A stretch of 64,000 nt of DNA from Cantharellus purpuraceus (GCA_025174535.1 JALBUN010000003.1:496001-560000), one strand, 5' to 3'; positions 32,552 through 45,416 are shown, numbered from the stretch's first letter. Made by a program: numbers and translations. The notes: generated from the sequence alone by a model not told the origin.

Positions 32552-35500
32552 AAGCTGAGCTGGACTGCAGCAGACCTGTCCCTGGAAACTTCAGCCTGGA
32601 GGGCACTCTGGTTGAACTGGAACAGTAATGTCCCCCTCTTAAAGGATGAATGGTTTTTGAACCCCTCTTCTCTACTGCTAGTCCTCATGTGTAAAGTGAA
32701 TGTACTCCCTCATGCCAATCTTCACAGCCCTTCTGAGTGAAGGCTGAATGATATAGGAGAACCAAATGGCTTAAACTGGCTGAGGCATGATGGTGGCATA
32801 ATAGGGACTATCCATCTGGTGATGAATCATCCTGGGAAACAAGACAAGGAGGATCCAGAGCCTTCCCTAAGCTGGGCAAGTGAGTTTGAGAGGTGGAGCT
32901 GATCTTGAAACATGCTGGCAGGATGTACTCATTGTTAGCATGCTTCACATTGGTCTGTGGAATGAAAATGGTAACATAGGCATGGCTGATGGGTGGTGTG
33001 TCACCAAGGTGAGAAAGGAGGTGGATCTTGATGATAAGCTTAAATGAGAGTTGATGGGTTGTCCAGATGATACTGTCAATGTCAAGAGAGATGTGGATGT
33101 TATCTGGATTCTAGCATCCTGTTCAAGTCAAGCCTGCAATTTTTGTAATGTTGATAAGGATAGCTGAGAAGTGGTCATCACAAAAGAGAACAAAGGCAAG
33201 AGGGCAACAAGGGATGAGATCTGTAGGGTGGAGAGTGAGAGCCTTAAGCAGAGATGTCTGATCTTGACAGGGATGATGGTGAAATAGCCATTGGTGAACC
33301 TGTTGTGCCATTGGTAAATTATAAAAGAGGGGATGTAGAGGATATAGGAGTGATCTCTATTCTTCAAGACCTGATGAAGGAGGAAATAATCCCAAACAAC
33401 CTCACCCATCCAGCTGCCTGGGATCAAGGTAGACAGATCTATCCAGGTAGTACACCAGCACACAGGCTCACCAAGAACAGTGACTGGAAATAGAGGTAAG
33501 ATAAATAGATAAGAGAAGGAAGAGGGACCTACATTTAGGACTTGGAAGAGCAGGATCATTGAGTTGATGTGGCAACACACCTGAGCTAGTGCTGAAGCTG
33601 GAGTCAGAAGCAGAAGGCAAAAGGTCTGAAAGAGAGGAAGGCTGATAGTTATCTGGCATTTGATTAATTGGAAGCTGGGATATAGATGATAAGTTGATGG
33701 AGGACATACTATAATCAGAATGCAAGGGAATGATAATGATATGGTGTTAGATGAAAGGGAATGGAGGGGATGGGTGAGGGTTAGGGAGCTTCAAAGGAGA
33801 TAGGTTAGGGAAGAGCAATAGGAAGTGCTGTGGGAGGGAAAGAGGTGAGAGGGTAGAAGAGAAATCAGGAAAGAGTGTGAGGGATAACATGAGAGGAGAG
33901 CCAGAAGGTGAGATGACAGGGAAATCATTATCTTGAGATAGTGCAGAGGAGAGATCACCACTGGTGAGGGATAATATGAGATGAGAATCAGGAGAGGCAA
34001 TGATAGGAAAATCATCATCATCATCATCATCATCCTGAGGGAAGAGGTCACAGCTGACAAGAGAAAGATCATAAGGCAGAGGTAATATGAGAGGAGATCC
34101 AGATGGAGAGATGTCAGGAAATATTTTTTTGACAAAGGTGACAAATGAGAAAGGAGATTAAAAAAAGTGAGAGGAATGGCTTACTGGTAGCTGGACATAG
34201 TGGAAAAGGGAAAAATGTAATGGACAAATGTGATTGAAACAAAAAATTAACAGAATAGATAGGAGTTTGAATGATAGATCTAGATTGATATTAGCTATCT
34301 TATATCTCTGACTCATACTGCCATGTCTCCACCAAAGAGTGAGTGCCCTGACTGGCAGATGATGGAACATTTTGAATGTAATGTAATATCTGGTTTTAAT
34401 ACATGTTTGATGGTAACAGAGGGTGCCTGATGCAGATGATAATGGAAAATTATGCCTCTCAGTAGACACAGACTAGGTGACAGAGAGATAGATAGATAGA
34501 GCATTAAGACTGATTTCATAATAGCATGCTGGTATACCATGGTGTAGATCAGGAGAATACAGATGAGCTGTGGAAGGACAGGGTAGAGGAAATCAAAGGA
34601 TATGGTGTATGTGGGATCATGATTGTGATTCCTTGAATGCACTTTGACTGAGCATGGGTCATGATCAGGATTGGATGACAGACAAGGTGACAGTTGTTGT
34701 GACATAGTTTGTCATGCCAGCAGATCTGATTGAATGGTTGAAAATAAAGAGGATGGCAAAAAAAACATTGGAAAGTGTGAAGAAGAATGTGAGGTGAGTG
34801 GTAGATATTATGCGTGCTGATGGGTTGTGATGCAATGGGAATAAGACAGCAATCAAATAGGGAAGCATGAGCTGGTGTTAACTATATACAAGGACCAGGT
34901 GGAGTTTGCTTTTATCTCAGGTGAGAGGGTTTATTTATACTGGGTGTGATGGTTGAGAGAGCAGGTGCAGATGTAGAAAAGATTGTTTTCTTTGGTCTCA
35001 AGGACACTGATCAAGCAGCTATCAATAAGAATGACTACTATTATCAGTTTACACTGGACATGAGAAGGTATGGCCAATGTGCCAAGGTGCTGCAGCTTGA
35101 GGTATGGATGGCATAGATGGTGATGATAGATAGCTTGATGGATGGGTCTGACAGGGGCCTGAGATGGGTTGTGCTATAGAGAGCTGCAAGAAACTGTATG
35201 CACCTGACCTTGAAAGGCAAAGGTTTTGCAGATGATGCAAAAATTGATATCACATTAATTGTCTGGAGGATTACAGTCTAAATCAAGACATGGCTGCAGA
35301 AAGGCTATTGGATGTAGAGATTGAGCAGATGGACCTGAATGATGGTGATCTGATAGGACTGGAGCCTATTGAGAGAGGGTGTGGTGATATGGTGGGACCC
35401 ACGAAGATATGTGTGATGATGGCCACATGGGAAGAGTGTATCATGTATAAATGCCCATGTGGTGATGGATTCATATAAACAAGTAAATGAGAATAGCATT

Positions 35501-36043
35501 AAGTAATAATATCTATATCCATGCTTCTACCAGATAGAATCCATTCTATCTCAGAATCAGCTGGTAGCCAGGGTGGTCTAGAGCAGGGGAGTATGTAATG
35601 GTGGTTAAGGGCATTGATTGTACTGTTCTTTACCCAGACTGGTCTTTTCACGTAGCCCTTGGTCTCTTATGACAATGAAGGCACTGGAATTTGATCTTAT
35701 CTAAGGGTTGGCCTTGACATGCATAGGCAAGAATGGCTGGAAATGCCTTGTTGGATGCATGTAGGATAGAGTGGTGGACCCAGACCCTATAGCTTGGTAC
35801 TAGGAGAGCCATGCACAAACTCTTGGGACTTGATACTCCCTGGAGTTTTCTGGGCAATGATGATACCACTATGGTGAAGGGTCTTACTGGCACCTCCCAA
35901 AGCCTTCTGTACTGCATCCAGGAGATTGGTGTCCTCACAGTAGATCAATTTGATGGCAGAGATGAGGGGGAGGATTACATGACTGGAGAGGAGGTCTGGA
36001 GTAGTGAATCCTATAAGGAATGTGAAGTCATGGCTGGAAAATG
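32552..36043. other. 3.5 kb of old CpG-poor sequence with degenerate minus-strand coding
   Basis: The minus strand reads as broken protein text, for example a passage with LPLAFVLFCDDHFSAILIN (near 33150-33240) and one with YCEDTNLLDAVQKALGG (near 35900), neither of which I can assign. Frames change often. Contains a (CAT)8 microsatellite near 34015-34040 and a short (GATA)n near 34484. No LTR edges recognised. Confidence 0.35.
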
Positions 36044-36266
36044 AGTGAGAGATGATGAGTAAGAAAAGAACAAAAAATAGAACAAGGATGAGTAAAGTGT
36101 GTATGAATGAATTAAAAGATGAAACAGAGATGTCCACTAATACCATCTTCCTTATAGCTTCAAAGATGAGTTGACCCTGAGTCACATAAGGACTTAGTCC
36201 CTTTGCCTGATATAATGTAACCTGAGTTAGATTGAAGTGGGAGGATAGGCCAGCAATGGCAACTGA
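36044..36266 (-). repeat. L2 element fragment (LTR start plus adjoining internal sequence)
   Basis: 36044-36186 matches the 5' part of the L2 LTR up to GAGTCACA. 36187-36266 matches the internal sequence at about 3905-3990 with a deletion. So both pieces come from an L2 element with the same LTR/internal junction. Confidence 0.75.
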
Positions 36267-36710
36267 TGTTAGGAAAAGATATGGAGGGGTGTGATGTGTG
36301 TGAGGGGTGAATGCTGAGTAGAAATCAAATGGAAGTATGATTGGGGTGCAGAGGATGGTGTATGCATAGTTGTATGTTAGATGTATTCGAATGGAATGTG
36401 GTCACCAAATTTCAGGTGATTCGGTTAAGAACTGGGACTTCTGCAAAATATTTGAGCAGAAATAGGAACAGAAACACTTCAAAAAGTGTTTGCTTAATAG
36501 AAATGGATATAATGATCCAAATTGTTCGTAATTTGAGATAACAATAGATGATGCAATATCCTAATGGGATATGCAAAATATTTTGAATTGAATAAGTCAT
36601 TTAGGAGTTATTCCAGGAACAACAGAAAATTAGCACAAACTGTTTGTTTGCAGCTTGGAAGGGATTAAAACAGTGAATCCAATTGGGGTTGATCTATGTG
36701 GTATAACCTT
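36267..36710 (-). repeat. LTR-like repeat L5 (minus)
   Basis: Starts TGTTAGGAAAAG and is the reverse complement of the L5 copy at 29695-30154, with moderate divergence. Far end not well defined. Confidence 0.6.
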
Positions 36711-37542
36711 TTTGAATGGTCTATTGTGGACTTCAATATATCTTGACAAGCAAAATTCCATAGCCTCATATCGGTAAACATGTACCTTGAGGGATAGCTT
36801 TGGATAGGATTAAGGATTTAAATCTTTCACACATGTGACATCCTTGTGAACCACAGACTCATGGTTCATGAGGCAATTTACCTCATTACATGATTGTTTT
36901 TTGTACTTTCATCAATTTCTCATTGTCAGTAGAAATCTCCACTCTGAAACATTGAGACACTAACTTGATCTTTTATTTTCAGCTATTGATGCTGTAGGAT
37001 TTGATATGATGGTGATGGCCAAGAGAAAATGGTCTTGAATTGAACCTACATGCATATTTGATATCTCTTGCACAGGCACCAATTTTTTTTTTCAAACTCA
37101 GTAGCAATGAATTGAGCTATTTCAGATCCAATACTTGATTTCTGTCCTTTTTTTTTTTCATCTTTCCTTTTGACCACTACATTGAACTGTTAACTTCTAT
37201 GTTTTCAGTGAGTGTCCTTCTTTTTTTTATTAAACAACCTTCCAAACACTCACTATGTCTACTTTTTGGGACTTTCAAGTGAGTGAACTGAAGCTTTGCA
37301 CTCATTCTTCATGACTGCATGCATGGGAGTGTGTCCACCTTCCAAGCCTATGAGAAACCACACTCCTGTTTGGTCATGGGGAGCTTCTGTGCTCATCTTA
37401 CTGGGCAACAGAAAACAATCTCCCAGCCATCCTATCAACCCTATCCAATCCTACTTTTTTGTGTTTTGAATGATGATGAATTAAATCCTGTTTATTATTA
37501 TTCTTTCATTATTTCTTGCATCTGTTCTATCACTTACCTAAC
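36711..37542. other. AT-rich sequence upstream of the PHD-like pseudogene
   Basis: No LTR or protein family seen. T-rich runs near 37085, 37149 and 37221, and a possible promoter region for the following gene. A leftward extension of the ORF to 37319 is not convincing. Confidence 0.35.
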
Positions 37543-39843
37543 CATGTTCACAAGGTTTACTATACCTTCAAAACCCACCTCCACCTCTAACCTCACCTCC
37601 ATCCTCACTGCCTTGTCCTCAAACACTCCCAACCTGACAAACACTTCTCCCCCAGCATCCAGTCATACCCCTATATCCATGCCTACCCTAGCATGCATTG
37701 CTATCTCTGTACATACTCTGACTCCTACACACATGCCAACTCCTGCACCTACTCCTGGTCTTGCTGCCTCTACTGGCAAAGATGATAGCATGGATTCCAT
37801 GGCAGTGTCACATTTTTGTGACATTCACCAAGCAGGTGGCCATAGGAGCACCCTAGCACTGTATGGGAACTGGTTTTCCCTTAAAAAAAGACCTTGTTTA
37901 AAGTCCCAAAACTGTACAATTTCGCTTCATGGCCTTAAAATATCAGCATATATGTGCTGCTTTCTCTTGATTCAGGGCCATTCAAATATTCTCTATTTTT
38001 TCATATTTTTTCAGGAATTTTCCATGCAGAAATGAGTCCACAACCTTGTTGTTCTGCTGGGCAAGTTTTGGGACCCACATGGACCCACAAACCTTCACAG
38101 ATGTCAGCAGCTTTAAAGTCAGCCAGAGTCACCTGGACAACTGACTCATTTTCGATCACATGACTCATTTCAATCTCCGACTCAATCTGGTCACCACTGC
38201 CAGTAAATGCTCAATATCTTTGCAACCACTGCACCTCCTGACTCCATTTTTGGTGGAGAGTTCAATAGAAGCTGTGCCTACCCATAGCTGTGCTGATTAG
38301 CCCGGGAAACAAAGTATTGACCGAGTTATTTGAGTAATGGTGACTCATGCAATGACTCCTGCTCTGAGTCACACTATGACTCCATCCATGACTCATGCCA
38401 TGAGTCAGAGCAAATCCGAGCAGCTCATTGGCTAGGAAACTTTCACCTCCTTCTCACATATTCCACTAGCATCCAGTAGTTTCCAGTTTCCAGTAGTATT
38501 AGTCAGTCCTGTAAATACAATATAAAAGGAGGCCATTCTGCCTCTGAAATTAATAACCATTTATACCCCATCATTTGCACATCAGTGTGACTAGAGTGAC
38601 ATACAGTGTCATCCTCTATATCTCAGTAACTGTTGTTCAAGGGTCGCTTACAGTTGTGTAACTGTATTCGATTGCACTCAAAGTAGTGATTGTCCTGTTT
38701 TGGGCATGAGTGTAGTATCTACCCCATGTGACTATGAATCTACAGGGTGAGATTGTCTGTCAATAGTCCTGCTATTAGTACTCTTTGTTTAAGTTACTAG
38801 TGTGTACTGCCTTTGCAGAGCATTAGGATCTTGAACTCGTGTGAAGCAGTTGCTAGACTACTTCACACATCGCTGTTACCCACTTCAGAGTGTCACTGGT
38901 TGGACAGTCAGATTCATCCACCTACTTCCTCTAGCCTCTAAGTGCATTCCCCTCTTTTTGGAATATCTGGACCCCTAATGTTTTGGAACCCGCAAATTTA
39001 TGGTGTTAGGGCAAACTCTAAATCACCACAATTCCGTGAATGAACAGCTGAGAAGAATATCAAACCCTGCTGCAGCACAACTCCAGAAACAATTTAACGT
39101 TTGTACTTTGGTTACAATCCTTTGTATTGGTCAATGCAGACTATACGCAGAAAGGTAATACGTTTCTTAGCAGCAAGAAATGAATAAGACTTCCAGAGTC
39201 TAGAGTTCATGGATGCTTAGGGGTCCAGATATTCCAAAAAGAGGGGAATGCACTTAGAGGCTAAAGGAAGTAGGTGGATGAATCCAACCGTCCAACCAGT
39301 GGCACTCAGAAGCGGGTAACAGCAATGTGTGAAGTAGTCTAGCAACTGCTTCACACGAGTTCAAGCTTCTAATGCTCTGCAAAGGCAGTACACACTAGTA
39401 ACTTAAACAAGAGCACTAATGGCAGGACTATTGACAGACAATCTCACCCTGTAGATTTGTAGTCACGTGAGGCAGATACTACACTCATGCCCAAAGCAGG
39501 AATATCACTACTTTGAGTGCAATCAAGTACAGTTACACAACTGTAAAAGATCCTTGAACTGGTAATCAACAGTTACTGAGATAGAGGATGACACTGTATG
39601 TCACTCTAGTCACACTGATGTGCAGAAGATGGGTAGAATATGTTGATATGTTATTCTTTCAGAGGCAGAATGGCCTCCTTATATATTGTATTTACAGGGG
39701 CTGACTAATGCTTCTGGAATATTCTACCTATTAATAGATGGAAACTACTGGAAGGTTGTGGAAGGTGGAAGAAAGGGGTAGAATATTCCAAGCCAATCAC
39801 AGGATCTGATCACAGCACTAACACTGATCAGGAGCTGAATAAT

Positions 39844-40205
39844 TGTCAGGGTTCAAATAAGTCATATTCTATTTTTAGTATTTTCTCTTGACACCCCTAT
39901 CAGTGCAGCCTGTCAGGGTGCATCTCCCCTATTTCATTGCCCCTATCACTTCCCCTATCTTTCCTCCCCTATCTTGGTTCTCCTATCCGTCTCCATCATT
40001 TAGTATAAAGACTCGCCTTGGTGCAGTGTGATCCCCTCAGCTTGATCTCTGAGGATATCCGCTGTACCAGGTAAGTCCCATGTATTTATCAGAAACAGCT
40101 GTATAGACTGAGGATATCCGCTGTACCAGCTGGCATTATTTCTTATCGGCTCTCACTTATTGAGTATCTTGTTGTTGTGGCCTCGTCATCAGCGTCGCCC
40201 TCACA
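39844..40205 (+). repeat. 5' LTR of GyA copy A
   Basis: TGTCAGGG...CCTCACA. TATA box TATAAAG at 40004-40010. AGCTTGATCT at 40039-40048, 35 nt later, is the presumed transcript start. A 22-bp direct repeat occurs at 40049-40070 and 40108-40129, with a consensus splice donor CAG/GTAAGT after the first copy. Differs from the 3' LTR at only two seen bases, both CpG-type transitions. Confidence 0.93.
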
Positions 40206-40207
40206 GA

Positions 40208-40217
40208 AGATCAAGCT
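40208..40217 (+). promoter_or_regulatory. Putative self-priming primer-binding site of GyA copy A
   Basis: AGATCAAGCT starts two bases after the LTR and is perfectly complementary to AGCTTGATCT in the LTR (40039-40048). No tRNA 3' end is matched. The spacing equals that in G1. Mirrored in copy B at about 58675-58684. Confidence 0.65.
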
Positions 40218-40273
40218 CATAAGACGACCCCACACCTCATAACACTTTCCCTATTAACTACTTCACCGATACC

Positions 40274-41416
40274 ATGACCGATCAGCTCCCTGAAGCCTAT
40301 TGGGACACTCTAGGTGAAAGTGGTGGCTTTCTGCGAGCGTTGTTCAACACCCAGGCGCAGCAGCTCCAGCAGCTGCAACTCCAGAACCAGCACCTCCAAA
40401 GCCAGTTCGCCAATGTCCAGAACAACCTAGCAGATGCTGCCACTGCTGCTGCCATCGCTGCAGCACAGACCATCTCTCAGACCACCTCATTTCCCACACC
40501 TTCTCCTACATCGTCATCCGTTCGCCCAATAAGGGCAGCTGAACCAGCCAAATTCAATGGAGATCGTGCAGAGACGGAAGGTTTCATTCGCTCTATCAGG
40601 CTTGCCATTGCAGTCCAGCCTACATCTTTCCCAGATGAGCGGACCAAGATCCTCTATGCCCTCTCTTTTATGACAGGAGGTTCTGCTGAAGTATGGGCGC
40701 ACAATGAGACACAGGCAGTCATTGACAGGACCTCACCGCTCTCCACCTTGGAGGAATTCATTAAGCAAGTGGAGAACGCTTTTGGGGACCCTGACCGCTC
40801 TCGAACAGCACGAACAAAGCTACACGATCTTAGGATGACACCTGGCATGTCAGCGGATGAATACACGGCACAGTTTGAGATACTAGCAGGAAGGACTGGG
40901 TTTAATGATGCAGCACTGGAAGATGCCTATGCCCGAGGGCTCCCTGCAATGATTCTTGACAAGATCCATGCACAGCCATCCCTCCCATCCGATCTCAAGG
41001 CATGGAAGGAAGCGGCCTGTCAAATTGACCGCAACCACCGTCGTCTTCTAGAAGTGAGACGTGCTCAGACTTCCCTCACTCCTGCCCGCTCTACCCCATC
41101 CCGCCCTCACAGCACTCCGGTCATCTCTGTACCAACTACCTTGGCAACCTCTAATGGTGCTGCACCTATGGATATTGACTCCAACCGCCATCGCATTGAG
41201 ACTCGGACGTGCTATAACTGTGGAAAGCGTGGCCATATATCCCCAGCATGCCCTGAACCACGCAAGGAACGTATCCGAGCTGATCTCACACAAACAGCAA
41301 TTGCAGGCATGATATCAGAGTCAGTAGCAGCTGCACTGAAGGCCAAGGAAGAAGCGCAGAAGGCAGTAATTCCAAAGCAAGAGGAGAAGCAGGATTTTCA
41401 GGCCAGTCAGCAGTGA
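40274..41416 (+). CDS. gag of GyA copy A
   Basis: 380 codons from ATG 40274 (ACCATGA context). N-terminal Gln-rich coiled-coil stretch (QAQQLQQLQLQNQHLQ, residues about 27-45), an Ala/Ser/Thr/Pro linker, a retrotransposon capsid domain at about residues 85-240 (AEPAKFNGDRAETEGFI to DAALEDAYARGLPAMI), then the zinc knuckle CYNCGKRGHISPAC near residue 315-328, and a Lys/Gln-rich end. Forms the particle shell and binds the RNA. Stop TGA at 41414; the pol ATG follows at 41422 in the -1 frame, which fits termination and re-start. Intact. Confidence 0.93.
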   Translation: MTDQLPEAYWDTLGESGGFLRALFNTQAQQLQQLQLQNQHLQSQFANVQNNLADAATAAAIAAAQTISQTTSFPTPSPTSSSVRPIRAAEPAKFNGDRAETEGFIRSIRLAIAVQPTSFPDERTKILYALSFMTGGSAEVWAHNETQAVIDRTSPLSTLEEFIKQVENAFGDPDRSRTARTKLHDLRMTPGMSADEYTAQFEILAGRTGFNDAALEDAYARGLPAMILDKIHAQPSLPSDLKAWKEAACQIDRNHRRLLEVRRAQTSLTPARSTPSRPHSTPVISVPTTLATSNGAAPMDIDSNRHRIETRTCYNCGKRGHISPACPEPRKERIRADLTQTAIAGMISESVAAALKAKEEAQKAVIPKQEEKQDFQASQQ

Positions 41417-41421
41417 AGAGC

Positions 41422-44400
41422 ATGCCCTGCCTGACAAACCGGTTTTCAGTTCTTGAATCATGTACTGTAGGGCTCACAAGCGATATGTTACACGCACACT
41501 CCCTTGTCCATCAGACTGAAACCAAAACAGCCATGCCTGAAAACCCTTCTCAACTTTCAGCTAAACATGATGACCCTCCTCGTCTCTACCTTCGATCTGC
41601 AGACATCCGTCGATGTACAAGAATTCCCATGAAAATCCACTCGGTAGACACTGGATACCCTCTAGCTGTGGATGCACTCCTCGATAGTGGTGCTACAGGA
41701 ATGTTCATTGATGCAGAATATGTCAAAGCAGAGAAACTTCGAACACGCCCTCTACCACATGCCATACCTGTTTATAACATTGATGGGACCCCAAATGAAG
41801 CAGGTTCAATCAAGGAAGAAGTCGATCTCATCTGCACATATGGGACCCATACTGAACGTGCCACATTTTCAGTCACAAGCCTGGGAACCTTTGGCATAAT
41901 TGTTGGTCACACCTGGCTTGTGAAGCACAACCCAGAGGTAGACTGGCGTACAGGAAAGGTACAGATGACTCGCTGCCCTGATTCATGTGGAGAAGTACCA
42001 GAACACAAAGAGCATTCGCTTGGTACAACTCCTTCAAATGGCAAGAACTCACACGGGCAACCCCAATACGAGGGAGACCGAACATTTGTTATCTTTGTAG
42101 AAGAAGACTTGGAGAATATCTATGCTGGTTCAACAGTTTCTCAACAGCTCGCACAGAAGGCTGCAGAATCCACTCCAGTCAAAACCTTTGAGGAGATTGT
42201 CCCAAAGGCGTACTGGGGATTTAAGGATGTTTTTGCAAAGGAGTCCTTTGACCAACTTCCACCTCGAAAACTGTGGGACCACGCTATTGAACTCACTCCA
42301 GGAGCACAACCCTTCAGCACAAAGGTCTATCCAATGTCCCCAAATGAGCAGAAGGAGTTGGACGCATTCCTTGAGGAGAACCTACGGAATCATCGATACG
42401 CCCTTCCAAGTCACCCATGGCATCCCCTGTCTTTTTGTGAAGAAGAAGGACGGTAATCTTCGTTTTGTGCAAGACTACCGCAAGCTGAATGATATCACAA
42501 TCAAGAACGCCTACCCACTACCCCTGGTACCAGACATCATGAATAAAATTGCCGCAGCCAATGCCAAGTACTTTACCAAGCTTGACATCCGATGGGGATA
42601 TAACAATGTGCGGATTAAAGAGGGCGATGAGTGGAAGGCAGCCTTTCGAACCAATCGTGGTCTATTTGAACCCCTGGTCATGTTCTTTGGTCTCACAAAC
42701 AGCCCAGCAACCTTTCAGACGATGATGAATGGCATTTTCAAGGAGCTCATTGACGATGGCACTATGGTAGTGTTCATGGACGACATCCTCATTTTCACTG
42801 AATCCCTAGAACAACACTACACGATCGTGCAATCTGTCCTTGAAATTCTTCGGGCCAACCACCTGTACCTCAAACCAGAGAAATGCCTTTTCTCGCAACA
42901 GAAGGTAGATTATCTTGGATTGATTCTCTCACAGGGACAGGTAGCTATGGACCCAGTTAAGGTGGCTGGAGTCAGGGACTGGCCCACACTGCGCAATGTG
43001 ACAGAAGTCAAATCCTTCCTGGGTTTCATCAATTTCTATCGTCGCTTCATTGAGGACTTCTCACATATCGCAAAGCCTCTGAATCGGTTAACAAAGGCAG
43101 ATACACAGTGGTCTTGGATACCTGATGGCCCAGAACAAGAAGCCTTTGATAAACTCAAGCAGCTTGTCACGTCAACTCCAATCCTTGTCCTCCCAGATCA
43201 AACCAAGCATTTTCGACTAGAGACAGATGCTTCAGCATATGCAACAGGTGCTGTTCTATCTCAACTCTGTGACGATGAGAAATGGAGGCCGGTAGGTTTT
43301 GTATCCAAGAGCCTTTCAGATGCAGAGCGCAACTATGCCATCCATGATAAGGAATTGCTCTCAGTCATCCGTGGACTAGAAGAATGGCGCCACATCTTGG
43401 AAGGGACCAAATACAAGATTGAAATCCTTAACGACCATCAAAACCTCACATATTTCCGTACAGCTCAAAATCTCAATCGTCGACAAGCTCGCTGGTCACT
43501 ATACCTTTCTCGTTTTGACTTTGAACTGATCCACCGTCCTGGACGACATTCAGCCAAACCTGATGCCCTCTCACGACGTGTAGATCATAAGCGGGGGGAG
43601 GAAGATAACCAGAACCAGATTCTTCTTGGCCCTGAGCTGTTCCACATTGATGCGACATCCACCTATCCAGGGCCAGAAGCTCAAATGATCACAGGAGAAG
43701 GAGACATATTCCTGGAACGTGTGCGGAATTGCACCAACAGAGATGAAAAGGTTGTGAAGGCTCTTAAGGAACTTGGCCCCTCTCGGAATTTACGAGGACA
43801 GGAATGGACCGAGGAGAATGGACTCGTCCTCTATCGTGGCAAGGTATATGTCCCTCTTGACCCAAAATTGCGCCATGACATTGTAAGGGCACACCACGAT
43901 ACTCACATTACAGGTCACCCTGGTCGCTGGAGAACAACAGAACTTGTATCCCGCAGCTACTGGTGGCCTGGATTTGGACGATACATTGCCAAATACGTCA
44001 AGGGATGTGACCTCTGCAATCGGACAAAAACTTTCCCTGCTCCTCCTATGGGTAAACTCCTGCCTAATCGTGTCCCAGATCGGAGGTGGCAAGTGATATC
44101 TGTTGACCTTATTGTAGAACTACCCATCAGCCATGGCTATGATGCACTCCTTGTCGTTGTGGACCGTCTTTCCAAACGAGCACATGTTATCCCTACCACC
44201 TCTGACATCAACTCCATAGGAGTTGCACGACTTTTCCGAGACCATGTGTGGAAACACCACGGCCTTCCTGAGGAGATCATCAGTGACCGTGGCACCCAGT
44301 TTGTCTCTCAATTTATGCGCGAGCTCAATAAGCTTTTGGGGATCAAGGTTGCAGCATCCACAGCATATCATCCACAAACCGATGGTCAGACGGAAAGGGT

Positions 44401-45310
44401 CAATCAAGAAATTGAACAATACTTGAGGCTTTTTGTCAATCAGCGCCAGGATGACTGGATTGAGTGGGTTCCTCTTGCTGAATTCACATACAACAACCGC
44501 ATCCACTCCTCCACGCAATCAACCCCCTTCATGCTTGATACAGGCCAACACCCAAGGCTTGGGTTAGAGCCAATCCGAGAGACACGACTTGAAGCACTGG
44601 AAGAATTCACTGAGCGTATGGAGACAGCCACCACTGAGGCTCGCTCCGCCCTGGAAAAGGCAGCAGATGATATGGCACGATTCTATGATGCCCATCGGCA
44701 AGCAGCCCCAGTATACAAACTTGGTGACAAGGTCTGGCTCAATGCACAAAATATCACCACCACCCGTCCAACCAAGAAACTTGATCACAAATGGTTAGGA
44801 CCGTATGTGATTAATAAAGTGGTCTCACGAAATGCCTATGGCCTACGACTTCCCCCAATCTTTGGCTGCACTCATCCAGTGTTCTCTGTTGTCTTACTCC
44901 GTCCTTATGAAAAGGATCCCATCCCTGAACGCCAGTCATCTCCTCCACCACCTCCAGTCATTCGAGATGGAGTACAGGAATACGAAGTTGAGAAGATCCT
45001 TGACAGCAGAGTTTTCCGAGGAAGACTGGAATACCTGGTGCGTTGGAAGGGCTATGGAGCTGCTGTCGACCTCTGGATCCCAGCTAAGGATGCCAGTGGG
45101 GCTAGAAGGCGCATTGCAGACTTCCATCAGGAAAATCCTGAAGCCCCAAGGCGTATTTCGGCAGCCACCTATGCGGCTCTTCCCTTCAGACGCTTTGAGA
45201 ACTTCACAGAACCTCCCAAACAGGTCCTCTTTGATTGGACAGCTGGCAGGAACCCAACACGTGGTATTGGACACATTTCAGAGCCGCAGAATAGGCACAG
45301 TGAAGCTTAG
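41422..45310 (+). pseudogene. pol of GyA copy A: protease, RT, RNase H, integrase, chromodomain
   Basis: Protease motif LLDSGATGMFID at 41677. RT with DYRKLNDITIKN, FGLTNSPATFQTMM and FMDD at 42773-42784. RNase H with RLETDASAYATGAVL and NYAIHDKELLSVI. Integrase with H-H-C-C (THITGHPGRW...CDLCNRTK), SVDLIVELP, SDRGTQF and TDGQTERVNQE. Chromodomain about 44975-45140 (EYEVEKILDSRV, LEYLVRWKGYG); one conserved Asp is Val here (AAVDLWIP; copy B has AADDLWIP). The protease and RT lie in different frames: copy A lacks one base near 42397 and both copies have five T where six keep the frame (near 42430). Otherwise open for 1000 codons. Confidence 0.93.
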
Positions 45311-45349
45311 CGCTCACCAAATTCATCCATGCCGAAATTCCACTAACTG

Positions 45350-45357
45350 TATATAAG
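45350..45357 (+). promoter_or_regulatory. TATA box before the third ORF of GyA
   Basis: TATATAAG 40 bp after the pol stop and 60 bp before ATG 45417. Spacing fits initiation near 45380-45385 and a short leader, so the third ORF may have its own transcript ending in the 3' LTR. Present identically in copy B. Confidence 0.5.
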
Positions 45358-45416
45358 CCAGTGAATCCACTTCCCCTTCCTCAGTAAAACCATCATCGTT
45401 CACTACCCAACCCACC

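Noticed and set aside
33128..33580. Membrane-like minus-strand ORF
   Set aside because: Hydrophobic text arises from TC-rich codons in a frame that changes repeatedly; no domain could be recognised.
37319..38035. 238-codon ORF running into L3
   Set aside because: Its first part lies before the likely ATG at 37543 and its last part is L3 sequence; only the middle is exon-like.
40206..40225. tRNA-primed primer-binding site
   Set aside because: No TGG start and no match to a tRNA 3' end could be seen; the self-complementary explanation fits better.
41413..41415. GTG as the start of GyA pol
   Set aside because: Eukaryotic initiation at GTG is unlikely; the ATG at 41422 lies just downstream.
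42122..42455. N-terminal 110 residues of the 1062-codon RT ORF in copy A
   Set aside because: In this stretch the protease frame is the real one; the RT frame becomes meaningful only from about LFVKKKDG onward.
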